From: Prunus persica
Taxonomy: Eukaryota; Streptophyta; Magnoliopsida; Rosales; Rosaceae
Reading direction: 5' to 3'
NCBI RefSeq assembly: GCF_000346465.2
Contig: NC_034014.1
Span: forward strand, 21,546,788 to 21,610,787
DNA length: 64,000 nucleotides
The notes beneath the pieces are model-generated. The model did no database searches and was not told where the DNA came from. It was given only the letters and a program-made list of their open reading frames with translations. Positions 1-11,700 of this stretch are shown piece by piece. How positions within the stretch are numbered: position 1 is the first letter of the stretch; every line of letters begins with the position of its first letter. The translations under genes and the position numbers were made by a program.

Positions 1-2030
1 AATTGTGTAATATCTTCAGGCAGGAGGAAGGTATCGTGTTCTAGACCAAACACCTCCTTATCAATTGTAAAGTTCAGGGTCTTATCCTGAGGCACGAGTG
101 TCGTTTCCACATAACGACAAAGGGATTTTAAAGAAGATGGCGCCTCCATATTTGAATAATCAACAACTTCAAAAACCTGTTTAAAGAAATTAAAAAAATG
201 ACGTGGTAATTCAATAAAAACGACGGTTTAAGGAATAAAACGTCATCTGAAAAGAATTTAAACGACGGTGAAAAAATCGTCGTGGTGAATAATTTATTAC
301 GTCTTAGAAAAAAATTCCGCCGTCTAAGTTGTAAACAAATGACGGTTTAAAGAAAAATATCGACGTCTGAAATTTTGAAAAACAAATAAAAAAGGCAAAG
401 TTATGTGAACATACCTGGTCGTCATGCTTTTCTTCATCTTCTTTCTCCTTTTCATCTTGTTTTTCTTCTTTCTTCTCTTCATCTATTACGTCGGGAATGA
501 CTAACCCCGTCGTCTAAAAATCACAAAGTTTTAAAAATAACGACGTTTAATGGTGTGTAAAACAAATAAACTAAATACGACGTGGTATTGAAATACGACG
601 TGAGATCCCAGCACCTACCCCTCTCACTCTGCCTGGATGCTCGGGGCACAAAGCCATGGTCAGCACATCATTGCTGCCAGATACAGTGACTTTGCCTTCC
701 GAGACTTGTTTTTGCAATTCATCCTAAAACAAAGATATATAAAAAAGTAAGAACAAAAAACACACGACGGTTATTTATATACAAACGACGTATTATATAA
801 TTTCAGACGACGCAGTAACAAATAAATCGACGTTATTATAATTTATCACGACGGTAGTTATACCGACGTGGTTAGTTTTTTAAAACGATGAAATGAATAA
901 ACCACCGACGTCTTATGCTTTATTTAGAGATAACAGAGGGATGATTCAATATTCACACCTTTAACGACCTTGTTTAAAACATTTCGACGTAGTAATTTAA
1001 TACAAACGACGCGAAAATGAACCACCGACATCTTATGCTATAATTACAGAAAACAGAGTAGTGATTCCTGATTTAGACCTTTAACGACGTTTTTTAAAAA
1101 ATTTCGACGTGGTAATATCATTCACACGACGCAAAATATAACATAAGACGTGATAAGAATTATTCACAGTTTAATACAAATTTAAAACAAAGTGAGTAGG
1201 CTTACAATTAATTTTGCTTTCTCTGCCACCTTTGGATCCGGGATGTTACCATGTTTGTCCTGTCTAGCTCTCTTCCATAAGGTAGATCGATCAATTTCTA
1301 CCCCAGGCATGGTTTCCTCCAATTGATCCTCCAAACCAGCATATCCTTTTCGAGACAATCGATGATTGTACTCAAGTTTCTCCCTAATCTGTGCATGTTG
1401 AGAATGCACAGACTCAAAATCTTTGGATAACCTTGAAGCTACAAAGGCATCCCATTGTGCTTTCTCTATGAATTTATATGTTTCAGGGGGTTGGCTTAAT
1501 CTCTCCCTGTCATTGGTGTATGGAAGGATATAATGCCTCGTTAGTGTAGACTTGAAATCCTTCCATTTCTTGGCAGCAGAAGCTAACACAGAGTTCTTGC
1601 CCCCTTGACCTACCACAAAAGCAATGTCAACTGCTTCCCAAATCTGCTCCTTTATATCCTTGGGGATTTGAGCCCATTTCATGTCCACAAGTGGAACTCT
1701 GGAGCGTGCCAACACACCAATGTAGGACTGCATCTCACTATGTGCTTGGCCAATTCCTTTCCCCCTTTTATTGTACTCAACAATTGGCCTCAGTTTCTGA
1801 AGTTTTCTCTTCACAACACGAGGCATTGTGCTCATACCTCGACCAGACTTTGAATCATCAAAGATTGTTGTCGTGCTGGTTGGTTCTGTCTCAGCAGATG
1901 ATGAAGCAAACTTCATCTTCTTCGAAGACTTCATCTTCTTCGAAGACTTCTCTTGAGGAGTTACCATTCCAAGCTCCTTACCTCCATTTTTCTTGGAGCC
2001 AGAGTCCTTACTTTGGTCTTGAGAAACCAT
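1..2030 (-). pseudogene. Transposase_24/Ulp1-type CACTA gene, partial and disrupted
   Basis: Three exons match the intact gene at 33766-37288. Exon 1 is 1206-2030 (275 codons, ATG at 2030), with a lysine/serine-rich head and the plant Ptta/En/Spm transposase domain (Transposase_24, PF03004), and is open. Exon 2 (415-723) keeps only its two ends: the coiled-coil centre is missing and about 485-604 is cgacg-type repeat that brings in-frame stops. Exon 3 (1-176) runs off the window. The Ulp1 protease exons are therefore not visible. The introns 177-414 and 724-1205 are dense in cgacg repeats. This gene probably makes no functional product. Confidence 0.82.
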
Positions 2031-3289
2031 TTTTACAGACAAAACTGCAAGTGAAAATATTTCAGGAAAAGATTAAGAACACAAACGACGGTTATTAATA
2101 AAATACGACGTATGATATGATTTTAAACGACGCAATGAAATAATCTCAGACGTAATAAATGTTTAAAACCAAGGTAATTAAACAACGACGAAATAATATA
2201 AAATAAGATGGAATAATAACTTATTACGTCGATATTTACCGGACGACGTGATAATTAACTATAAACGACGAAATATTTATATAACGTCGTGGTATTGATG
2301 TTCACACGACGTCAATAGTAATATACCGTCGTCTATATAAGGATCCAAAACCCTTCTTTCTTTCTCTGTGAATGTTTGATTGTAGATTTGATTTTTCTGA
2401 ACCATGGTTTTTGTTTTCTAATTTGATAAAATACAAGGCCAAGAAAGAAAGTTTTGGAATCTTATATAGACTACGGTATTTTAATATGACGTCATGGTAT
2501 TAACATTCACACGACGTAAAACAATAAGATACTGTCGTCTTTGTCTGTATATTTTATCGAACTTGGAAAGAAGTAAAATGATTTTGGCCAGAAAAAAGGT
2601 AAAAAGATTTTTCAAACAAAAAACGTATGAGCATGCAAAACAGCAACCAAAATAGTGAAAATGAAAGCTTACCTTTTGCGTGCAATGAAAGCAAGAGGAA
2701 GACGATGTTTAAGTTCAGAGACGACGAAGAAGACGAGAGGAAGACGATGAGATACTCTGACAGTGCTCTGACAAGGAAAAAAGTCTAAAAGTTTTCTCTG
2801 GGAGATTGAAATTTTTAATCGGGTTTGGAAACAGCGCATGTGTAAGTCAGGTAGACGAAAAGTTGCTTACATATAAAACCATTTCAAAAAAATAATACGG
2901 CGGTTACATATAACTACGACGTATAAATTACAAAATACGACGGTACATTTAACTTCGGACGTGGTAAATAAATACGACAGTAGTGTTGTAGGTACCGTCG
3001 TAGTAAACTCAAAAATTAAAGTACATAAGTAATAACTCGCGTCATGGTAGATTATTTAACACGTCGTTTTTATTAATGTACCGACGTGGATTTCTGTATT
3101 ATACGTCGGTCATACCGACGTTGATTTTACAATTTAAACGGCGGTTTTTTTGTAAGGACCGCCGTTGGTTTTAAAAATTTATTCTATAAATTTGTCGCTT
3201 TCGTTCATTTTCGGTTTACATTTAGGGTTCCAAGTTCTTCCTCTCTCAGAGACACTGTCTCTCACGTCTCAAAGACAATAATTTGGATG
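2031..3289. repeat. CGACG-core repeat field, 5' side of the Ulp1-type gene (CACTA-A copy 1)
   Basis: Between the gene start and the RPN6 fragment there are many acgacg/cgtcgt motifs in both orientations, often as facing pairs. Segment 2341-2870 lacks the motif and is a mixed, partly purine-rich stretch conserved in copy 2 (37610-38160); it probably includes the 5' leader of the gene. No open coding region of its own was seen. Such subterminal motifs are the binding sites of TNPA-like proteins in known CACTA elements; that role here is inferred. Confidence 0.7.
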
Positions 3290-3692
3290 TCTTTCTCAAA
3301 GAGAAATTGAGCTTACTCGCATCAAATATATGTCCACAAGAAGAAGCTTGTCAACTAGCCTTCTCACTTCCTTGATCAAGCCTGATAGGACACTTAGTGC
3401 TTCTGAATACTCCTTGCTTTCCATCAAAAGAGATGCAAGCCTGGCCTCCACTCGCCATCGAAGGAAAGTTCGCTTCTCAGGGAAATCTGAAGATCAGATG
3501 TGCCTGATCCTCTGCTTGATTTTCTTGGCTAAGAAGATCCGTCAGATTTGTGATAGCCTCTTCCTTTATCCGTAGAGCTTCAGAAGAAGAAGATGAGTTT
3601 CAAGAATGCGATAAAGAATAGAAATGGGTTCAGATGGCCTCTAAAGCATGAGCAATCGAATCATTAGTTGCTGGGAGATATGATGAAGACAT
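3290..3692 (-). pseudogene. RPN6: Captured fragment of 26S proteasome subunit RPN6/PSMD11 (copy 1)
   Basis: The minus strand starts at ATG 3692 with MSSSYLPATNDSIAHALEA, the conserved N-terminus of plant RPN6, a lid subunit of the 26S proteasome. After small indels it continues with EALRIKEEAITNLTDLL and then, past an internal deletion, RVEARLASLLMESKEYSEA and KLLLVDI. The native protein has about 50 more residues between these blocks. A TGA after the first 20 codons, a frameshift and the deletion make it non-coding as RPN6. It lies between the right terminus and the Ulp1-type gene and points the same way. The plus-strand 81-codon frame here is a shadow. Identification rests on remembered RPN6 sequence. 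Confidence 0.82.
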
Positions 3693-3739
3693 TGTCAATG
3701 CTTTGAACTATACAAGTCCTGCAGAAAGATAAAGGACCA

Positions 3740-5390
3740 AACTGTTAAAGAAACTGAAACAACGGCGGTTTTCTGTTCTACCGTCGTCTTTTCTCGTCGT
3801 CTATATTAAGGTAAGATGGCGGTAGATTTATAATTACCGACATAGATTATTTTGTTAAACGTCGTTAAGTGTACTACAACCGACGTGGATTTTATTTTTA
3901 AATTATAAATAGAGTTTTTTTTCCCGAATTCTTTCAGTTTTAGTTTTCAATTACAAAGCGTGATAAATAGATTTTTCTTTCCCGAGGAAATTTAAAATGA
4001 GGAAAATTACTGTTCTAGAATTTGTAAACTAACACGACGCAATATTACTAACCCGAGGAAATTATAAATAGATTTTGCTTTCCTGAAGAAATTTTAAATT
4101 AATTCAGTTTGAAACAACGACGGGTTTTTGTTATGCCGTCGTTTTTAACTAACACGACCCAATATTTGTTTTGCGACGTGGAATCTTTTCATTTAACATC
4201 GTTAGGTTTAATATAACCGACGTGGATTTGAATTTTTAAATTATGAATAGAATTTTTTTTCCCGTGACCTTTCAGTTTATTTTTCAATTACAGTGCGTTA
4301 TAAATAGAGTTTTTTTTTTCCGGAAGAAATTTAAAAGGAAGGAAATTAATGTTCTGGAATATGTAAAGTTTCTTTTTTGGATGACAGATTTAAATAAAAT
4401 AAGAATATAAAAACAACGACTGTTTTTGTATTACTGTCGTCGTTTTTCGTCGTCTTAAGTAAGACTAAGACGACGTAATATATTTGTTGAGCGACGTTGA
4501 TTTATTTTTTAAACGTCGTTAGGTATAATATAACCATCGTTGAAAATTGTCTCTCTGATTGCAAATTTGCAACGACGTTAGGTATAATATTTGTAGATAC
4601 ACAAACGCACACACATCATCAACTTCCAAAAAATTGTCTCTCTGATTGCAAATCTGTGTCATTTCTTAAGATTATGATGTGGAACAGAGTTCCATCTGGT
4701 AAGATTTCGTAACCCTTGGGATCTCAGACAAATCTGATTATGTCGGCGATTTTCTATATAAACCGTCGTGGTTATTTCAATTCTTGTCATTAAGTAGATC
4801 TACCGACGTAGGATAAGAAAATCAAAGAAAAAAATTGTTAACAAAAATTCTTATTAAGACGACGGTTTAAATTAAAGGTACGACGTATAAAATGAATAAA
4901 TACGACGTTAAATTTTATAGTACGATTTAAAGATAACGTCGTAGAACTATACGAGAATGACGTCGATATATTTATATTTTCCGTCGTTGTACATTAATTT
5001 AATACGGCGATATTTTGTATTTTAAAGCCGTGGATTTGTTTGTAATTATACGGCGTCTTATACGAAAACCTCGTCGTGTTATTTTATGAGTAAAAACGGC
5101 GGTTTTGATTGAAATCGTCATCTTTATTGTCTACGTCGGTCGATTCATAACTTCTGTCGTTCTTTGTTGGCATTGATTTTACACTGCGGAAATCTGTTTC
5201 AAATAGACGTCGGTTGTTTAATTAGGTACGTCGTTGTTTTTGAACAGCCATTTGAATCTCCATTTTTTAGTTGTCTAAGGTTGTATTACACGATGGTGTT
5301 TTTAGAACCGTCGTCTTTTTAAAAACCACGACGGTTTTCACTTAGACCGTCGTTGTTTTCTGGTCGTCTTTTTCACTTTTTGTAGTAGTG
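3740..5390. repeat. Right subterminal CGACG repeat array (CACTA-A copy 1)
   Basis: Dozens of acgacg, cgtcgt, ccgacgt and gacggt motifs occur in both orientations up to the terminal GTAGTAGTG. Facing pairs such as acgacggt...accgtcgt can form short hairpins. The array is broken by non-repeat blocks at about 4550-4735 (shared with copy 2 at 39684-39776) and by AT-rich segments. These repeats are probably transposase-accessory binding sites. Confidence 0.8.
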
Positions 5391-5734
5391 TCAGTTATCA
5401 ATACTATCCTCTCACAAAAGATTGTTTTTCAAACTATTGAATTGCTGGAACTGGAATCCTTGATTGGAACAAACCAAACCAAATCCTCACCTGTAACTTG
5501 ATTCCCAATCCTAAATCAGCGAACTTTTCCATTTATTCTTTTAGATAAGATCCATCCTATCATATTGTGCTGATAGTACCAAGAAAAGTTTACACAAAAC
5601 ACAACAAAAATTGAGACCACAAAATCAAACTCAATTTCGTTTGCCAGTTCATCCATTGATTTAGACCGAGATGCAAAATTTAAGTAGAGACTTGATTGCC
5701 TGTTCATCCATTGATTTAGACCGGGATGCAAAAG
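5391..5734. repeat. 3' flank of CAD1 with a short tandem duplication
   Basis: The spacer between CACTA-A copy 1 and the CAD1 stop holds no gene. The text ttcatccattgatttagaccg occurs twice, at 5647 and 5703 (56 bp apart), each followed by ggatgcaaaa/gatgcaaaa and a variant of the last CAD1 codons (agactt). The duplication therefore includes sequence at the end of exon 5, and the CAD1 3' UTR probably contains it. Confidence 0.6.
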
Positions 5735-8700
5735 TTAACTAGACTTCAATGTGTTCCCAACGTCGATGACAAATCGGTATTTGACATCTGTTTTGACAAG
5801 GCGCTCCATGGCAGTGTTCAAATAATCAATTGGGATAACCTCAACTTGGGCTGTTACGTTGTGCTTGGCTGCAAAATCAATCATCTCTTGTGTCTCCTTC
5901 ATGCCTCCGATATTACTACCAGCTACCATCTTTCTTCCTGTAACATTTCCAAAGTAAGTGCTTGAATAAACCATCATCCAATGCAAAAGAAGTGTTAGTG
6001 TTTGAATTCTTAGCTGGGTTTCTATGGAAGATTAGAGTAGAGAGGAAAAAAAACAGAGAGAATAGAGGAAGATTCAAGCTATATGTATATTGCTCTACTA
6101 CTCTCAAAGTCTGAGAGTGAGTGTATATTCAGTGTCAAAATTCACGCACAAAGGCATGAGTACATAACCGTTAGCTTTAGCTGTACACACACAATCAACA
6201 ATACAATCTCAGCCTTACACTTGTCATGATCTAGACTAAGTGAATACACTTATTTACTCTAACTTTACTTAGCTCACAGCTTATACACTAATACTCCCCT
6301 TTAAGCTTTGAGCTGATACAACTCCAAGCTTATCTCTGAGATAGTTGAATCTATCTTTTGGTAAGGCCTTTGTAAAAATGTCTGCTACTTGTTCTTTGGT
6401 TGGGCAGTATACCAAATCAACAATTCCTTGCTGCAAGGCATCCTTTATGAAGTGATATCTTCTGTCAATGTGTTTAGTCCTTTGGTGAAACACTGGATTT
6501 TTAGATATTGAGATTGCAGATGTATTGTCACACTGCAAAGGAGTTGCTTCAGCTTGTAACTCTCCAAAATCTTCAAGAACAAACTTGAGCCATATTGCTT
6601 GAGTTGTTGCTTCAGCAGCACTTATATACTCAGCCTCTGCAGTGGAAAGTGCAACACAATTCTATTTCACAGAAGCCTATGAGAACACTCCACTACCAAA
6701 GGAAAACGCATAGCCTGAGGTACTCTTGCTGTCATCTACTGATCCCCCCCAGTCACTATCACAAAAGCCAACTAAAACTGGCTTCTTGCCTTTCATATAA
6801 TGCAAATCATAGTCCAATGTTCCTTTGACATATCTGAGCACTCTCTTAGCTACCCCATAGTGCCTGTTAGAAGGTCCATGCATATATCTAGCTAATAGGC
6901 TAGCTGCATACATCACATCTGGCCTTGTAGCAGTAAGATACAATAAGCTGCCTACAAGTTTTCTGTACTTCTCTTCATCTGCAGCACCACTTTCATCTTC
7001 TTTACTTAACTTTTCAGTAGCCACAAGAGGAATAGAAACAGATTTGCATTCTTTCAATCCAAACTTATCCAACAAAGCAGAAGCATACTTCTTTTGATGA
7101 ATGAAAATGCTAGATTCTGTTTGAATCACCCCCATTCCCAGAAAATGATGAAGAAGACCCAAGTCTGACATCTCGTACTTCTCCTTCATATCTTCTTTGA
7201 ACTCATCTAGCATCTCTTGATCGTTTCCAGTATGCACAATGTCATCCACATAGATGGAGACAATTAGTATATCATGTTCTCCCCTTGTTTTAGTGTAGAG
7301 AGTTGCTTCACTTAAGCTTTTCTCAAACCCACACTTAGCAAAATAGCTATCAATCTCTCCATACCAGGCCCTAGGTGCCTGTTTCAAGCCATAAAGCGCC
7401 TTGTATAATTTGTAAACCTTATCTTCCTTGCCATTAATCACAAACCCTTCAGGTTGATCAACATACACTTCTTCCTACAATATTCCATTTAAGAAAGCAG
7501 ACTTAACATCTAATTGAAATAGCTTCCAGCTTCTTTGTGCAGCAAGAGCAATCAATGTTCTGATTGTATCCAGTCTAGCAACTAGAGCAAATGTTTCATT
7601 ATAATCAATGCCTGGTTTCTGCACATACCCTTTAGCAACCAGCCTTGCCTTGTTCTTCTGTACAGAGCCATCTAAGTTCAACTTGGTTTTGAACACCCAT
7701 TTCACACCAATAACCTGCTTATCACTTGGTCTGTCTACAAGCTCCCAAGTCTTATTTTTTTTCAATCATGGACAACTCTTCTTCCATTGCTTTTATCCAA
7801 GCCTTATCGTGTGCAGCCTCTTCATATTTTTCAGGTTCCACAATGCAGAGATTGCATTGTGCTAGAATGTCATTTATGTTTCTCCACTTTAATGGAGTAT
7901 GATCATAGGGCTGAGAGATATCAGCATGCTTATGAATGGCATTCTCTTGTTCTTCAGCTTGAGAGAAAATGCAAGGACTAGAAGGACTTCTCTCGACTTC
8001 AGTCAACTCATGTGGAATCACTTCAATTCTATTTTCAGGTTGCTTTGGAACATAGGTCATAGCAACAGAATTTTCTGAAGTTTCCTTCCAGTTCCAGGAC
8101 TTGGTTTCATCAAAAACTACATCCCTTGACAGAATCAGCTTCTTAGTGCTTGGATTAAATACTCTGTACCCTTTCTCACAGGTTACATAACCCACAAACA
8201 CACCTTGGACAGATTTTGCATCAAGCTTTTGTCTTCTTTCAGCTGGTACATGCACATAACAGAGTGATCCAAACACCTTTAAGTAACCAATTCCTGGTTT
8301 TCTCCCACTATAAGCTTCAAAAGGAGTCATGTTATCAAGGGCTTTTGTAGGTGATCTGTTTAGAATATAGACAGCTGTATGTACAGCTTCTACCCAGAGA
8401 AAGTATGGCATGCCTTTATCATGAAGCATTGCCTTAGCCATCTCTACAACTGTTCTATTCTTTCTCTCCACTACTTCATTTTGCTGTGGAGTAGAAGCAA
8501 TGGATAACTGTCTTTGTATGCCTTCAGATTCCAACAACTTGCTGAATTCAGTTGAGAGAAATTCTCCCCCTCTGTCACTCCTTAGGCATTTCACTTTGAA
8601 TCCACATTGTAACTCCACCATTGCCTTGAACTTTCTGAAACAGATTAGTGCCTCAGACTTGTGTCTTAGGAAATAAACCCATGACATTCTTGTGTGATCA

Positions 8701-11700
8701 TCAATAAGCAACATGAAATATTTATTCCCAGCAATTGATTCATTTTGCATGGGACCACACAAATCTGTGTGTATCAATTCTAGGGGATTCTTAGCTCTCC
8801 AAGCTTGTCCTTTTGGAAACCAATCTCTGTGTTGTTTTCCCATTTGACATCTTCAAGATGTGGAAGACCATGCACCATTTCCTTTTCTCTAAGCTGCTTG
8901 AGGCTTCTAAGATTTAGGTGTCCTAGTCTCTTGTGCCAAATCCAGGTACATTCAATCACACTAGCCTTCAATGCAATTTGATCAGCTTGCATTGGAGACA
9001 GAGGGTAGCATCTGTTACTTTTCATCTTAACCTTGATAACTAGACAATCAAGTGAAGGACCATTAAAGATACAACACTCTCTTCCACCAAATAGCAAATA
9101 ATATCCATGTTCATCCATCTGTCCCACACTCAACAAATTTTCCTTCAAACCAGGTAGAAACATGACTTCCTTGATACACTTTCTGCCAGAATTTGTATCA
9201 ATCATAAGTGAACCTATTCCAGCAACATCTACTAGATTTCCAGTGGGCATTTGTACTTTTCTAGTGACATTTGTCCTTACATCCACAAGAAGCTCAGCAT
9301 TTCCAGTCATGTGGTTGCTACAACCACTATCAATGTACCAATTCCCACTCACTTTGACCTCAGTAATTGCACTGTTAGCATAGAACAGATTTCCTGTCAC
9401 TTCTGCCTGATTAGCACAGTTTGCCTTCTGAACAACCTTGCCTGTTGTGCATTCTCTAGCCCAATGTCCAAACCTATCACAGTTGTGACATTTGGATTGC
9501 CCCTTGTATCGACATTCTCCAAAATGAAACTTAGAGCACACCCTGCATTGTGGCTTAACTGTATCTTGTTTCATGAATCCTGCAGAGGTTGAATTCTGTG
9601 CAGGATTAGCAAATGACTTTTGCTGGGACTGAGGCTTTGAATCCCACTTCTTGCCCTTTCCATTCCAGTTTTTCTTAGATCCACTTGACTAAGAATTACC
9701 CTTATGTTGCTGACCTTTTGGACTCACAGAAAAAGAGCCAAAAGCCTTATCAGTGGCATCAACAGTGTGCATATCAAATCGTTGTTCCTGGCTCTTAAGA
9801 ATTGCCAGAACCTCCTGTAATTCAACCTTGTCTATACACTTCGTATTCTCAATCACAAGACAGATGGGATCATAAGGTTTGCTAAGACTTATTAAAACCT
9901 TTTGCACAAGCCTTTCGTTAGGCAATACCTCACCAAACGTCTTCATTTGGTTATTTAGTTCATTCAACCATGTAAGATACTCAGATAACGTTTCATCATC
10001 ACGCATCCTAGTATACTCAAATTCACGTCGAAGATTTTGGAGTTTAACTGATCGTACCTGATCACCACCATGATATTCACCATATAGCAGATCCCATGCC
10101 ATCTTTACTGTATCAGCATTGGCAATTCGAGGGAATATTTGATCCGAGACTGTATTCTGGATAATACCCAGAGCTTTCGCATCTCGCATGTGTTCTGCCA
10201 CAGTTTTCTCATCGTCTTCCTCTTTTGCGCTTCCTTCAGCCATCTTCTTCTTTGAATCAGAGATCGTAACCCCCTTTTCAACTAATTTCCATAACCCCTG
10301 AGATTTAAAGATTGTCACCATCTTGATTCTCCAGAACTCGTAGTTCTCACCGGAGAAGATCGGAGTTCTCACCTCAGAACCTCCAGATCCAGCCATATCT
10401 AGGCTTAGACGATACGAATCTCAAAATCAAAATAAAAAACGATGGGGTTCAGCGATTTCACCTGAACCAGAACGAGCTTGAGTGCAGCTCGATTGCAGCA
10501 ACGTCGCACAGTCTACGCCCAGATTTCAGATCGAACCTGGCTCTGAGGCCATGTTAGTGTTTGAATTCTTAGCTGGGTTTCTATGGAAGATTAGAGTAGA
10601 GAGGAAAAAAACAGAGAGAATAGAGGAAGATTCAAGCTATATGTATATTGCTCTACTACTCTCAAAGTCTGAGAGTGAGTATATATTCAGTGTCAAAATT
10701 CACGCACAAAGGCATGAGTACATAACCGTTAGCTTTAGCTGTACACACACAATCAACAATACAATCTCAGCCTTACACTTGTCATGATCTAGACTAAGTG
10801 AATACACAATTTAAAACAAGGCTTATTTACTCTAACTTTACTTAGCTCACAGCTTATACACTAATAAGAAGTGAGTTATGTGATAGGCTTACCCATTAGC
10901 AAAGGAAAAACTGGAAGCTCAAGGGGTTTCTCTGGTGCACCAACCATAACAAGCTTTCCATTAGACTTCAACAAAGCAATTAAAGGCAAGAGAGGGTGGA
11001 CTGCTGAAACCGTATCGATAATGCCATCCATTGTGCCCACGACTGCCTACCAAATTAGCAGGACAAAAGATTAATTAGATCATAATCTAGTTAAATTCAT
11101 GATCAATGCTACTTGTTGAAGTAATCACCTGCTTCTGATCTTGATCACGGCTGACCAAAAACGAATCGGCACGAAGATGTTCAATAGCTTCCTTCTTCTT
11201 ATTAGGGGAGGTACTTATTATTATAACCCTAACCCCCATAGCCTTGGCAAACTTCACTGCCACATGTCCAAGACCACCTAGACCAACCACACCCACATGC
11301 ATACCGGGTTTGTCAAGACCATAATATCTCAATGCGCTGTAGGTTGTGATTCCTGCGCATAGAAGAGGGGCAGCACCATCAAGAGGAAGATTGTCCGAAA
11401 CACGAATTACGAAGTGCTCATCGGCCACCATGAAGTCAGAGTAACCTCCATATGTGATGGTTCCGTCATGGTACTTGGCACCGTAGGTGAGTATATACTT
11501 GGGGCAGTAATTCTCAATATTGTTTGCACAATTATCACAAGATTGGCAGGATCCTACCACGCACCCAACTCCTACCTTGTCCCCAACTTTGAATTTTTCT
11601 ACTTTGCTCCCTACCTCTGTCACTACACCAACAATCTCATGCCTACATTGCCCAATTGAGTGTGCATGCATTTCATTAGTTAAGTTAATCAAGAACTTAA

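Larger units (their letters stand above)
1..5390 (-). mobile_element. CACTA-A element, copy 1 (truncated by window edge)
   Basis: The right terminus ends in GTAGTAGTG at 5382-5390, the complement of the CACTA-type end CACTACTAC. Inside it, cgacg/cgtcg motifs recur every 15-40 bp. The whole segment aligns by eye with 34965-40427 of the second copy, including exons of the Transposase_24/Ulp1 gene and a captured RPN6 fragment. The left half (rest of the Ulp1 gene, TNP2, left terminus) lies outside the window, so the target duplication cannot be checked. The central part of one coding exon is replaced by repeat DNA, so this copy is probably defective. It ends 344 bp before the stop codon of CAD1. 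Confidence 0.88.
5993..10866 (-). mobile_element. Ty1/copia LTR retrotransposon I, full length, in CAD1 intron 4
   Basis: Two LTRs (5993-6293 and 10552-10866) begin TGTTAGTGT and end ACACTAATA, and the element is flanked on both sides by AGAAG (5988-5992, 10867-10871). The element reads on the minus strand, parallel to CAD1. Domain order is gag, zinc knuckle, protease, integrase, reverse transcriptase, RNase H, that is copia order. The two LTRs differ by one substitution, one homopolymer base and one 15-bp indel, so insertion was recent. The coding region nevertheless has several stops and a frameshift, so it was probably mobilised in trans. Confidence 0.97.

Noticed and set aside
3330..3575. 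Plus-strand 81-codon frame in CACTA-A copy 1 (repeated in copy 2)
   Set aside because: It is the antisense shadow of the captured RPN6 fragment, which reads on the minus strand.
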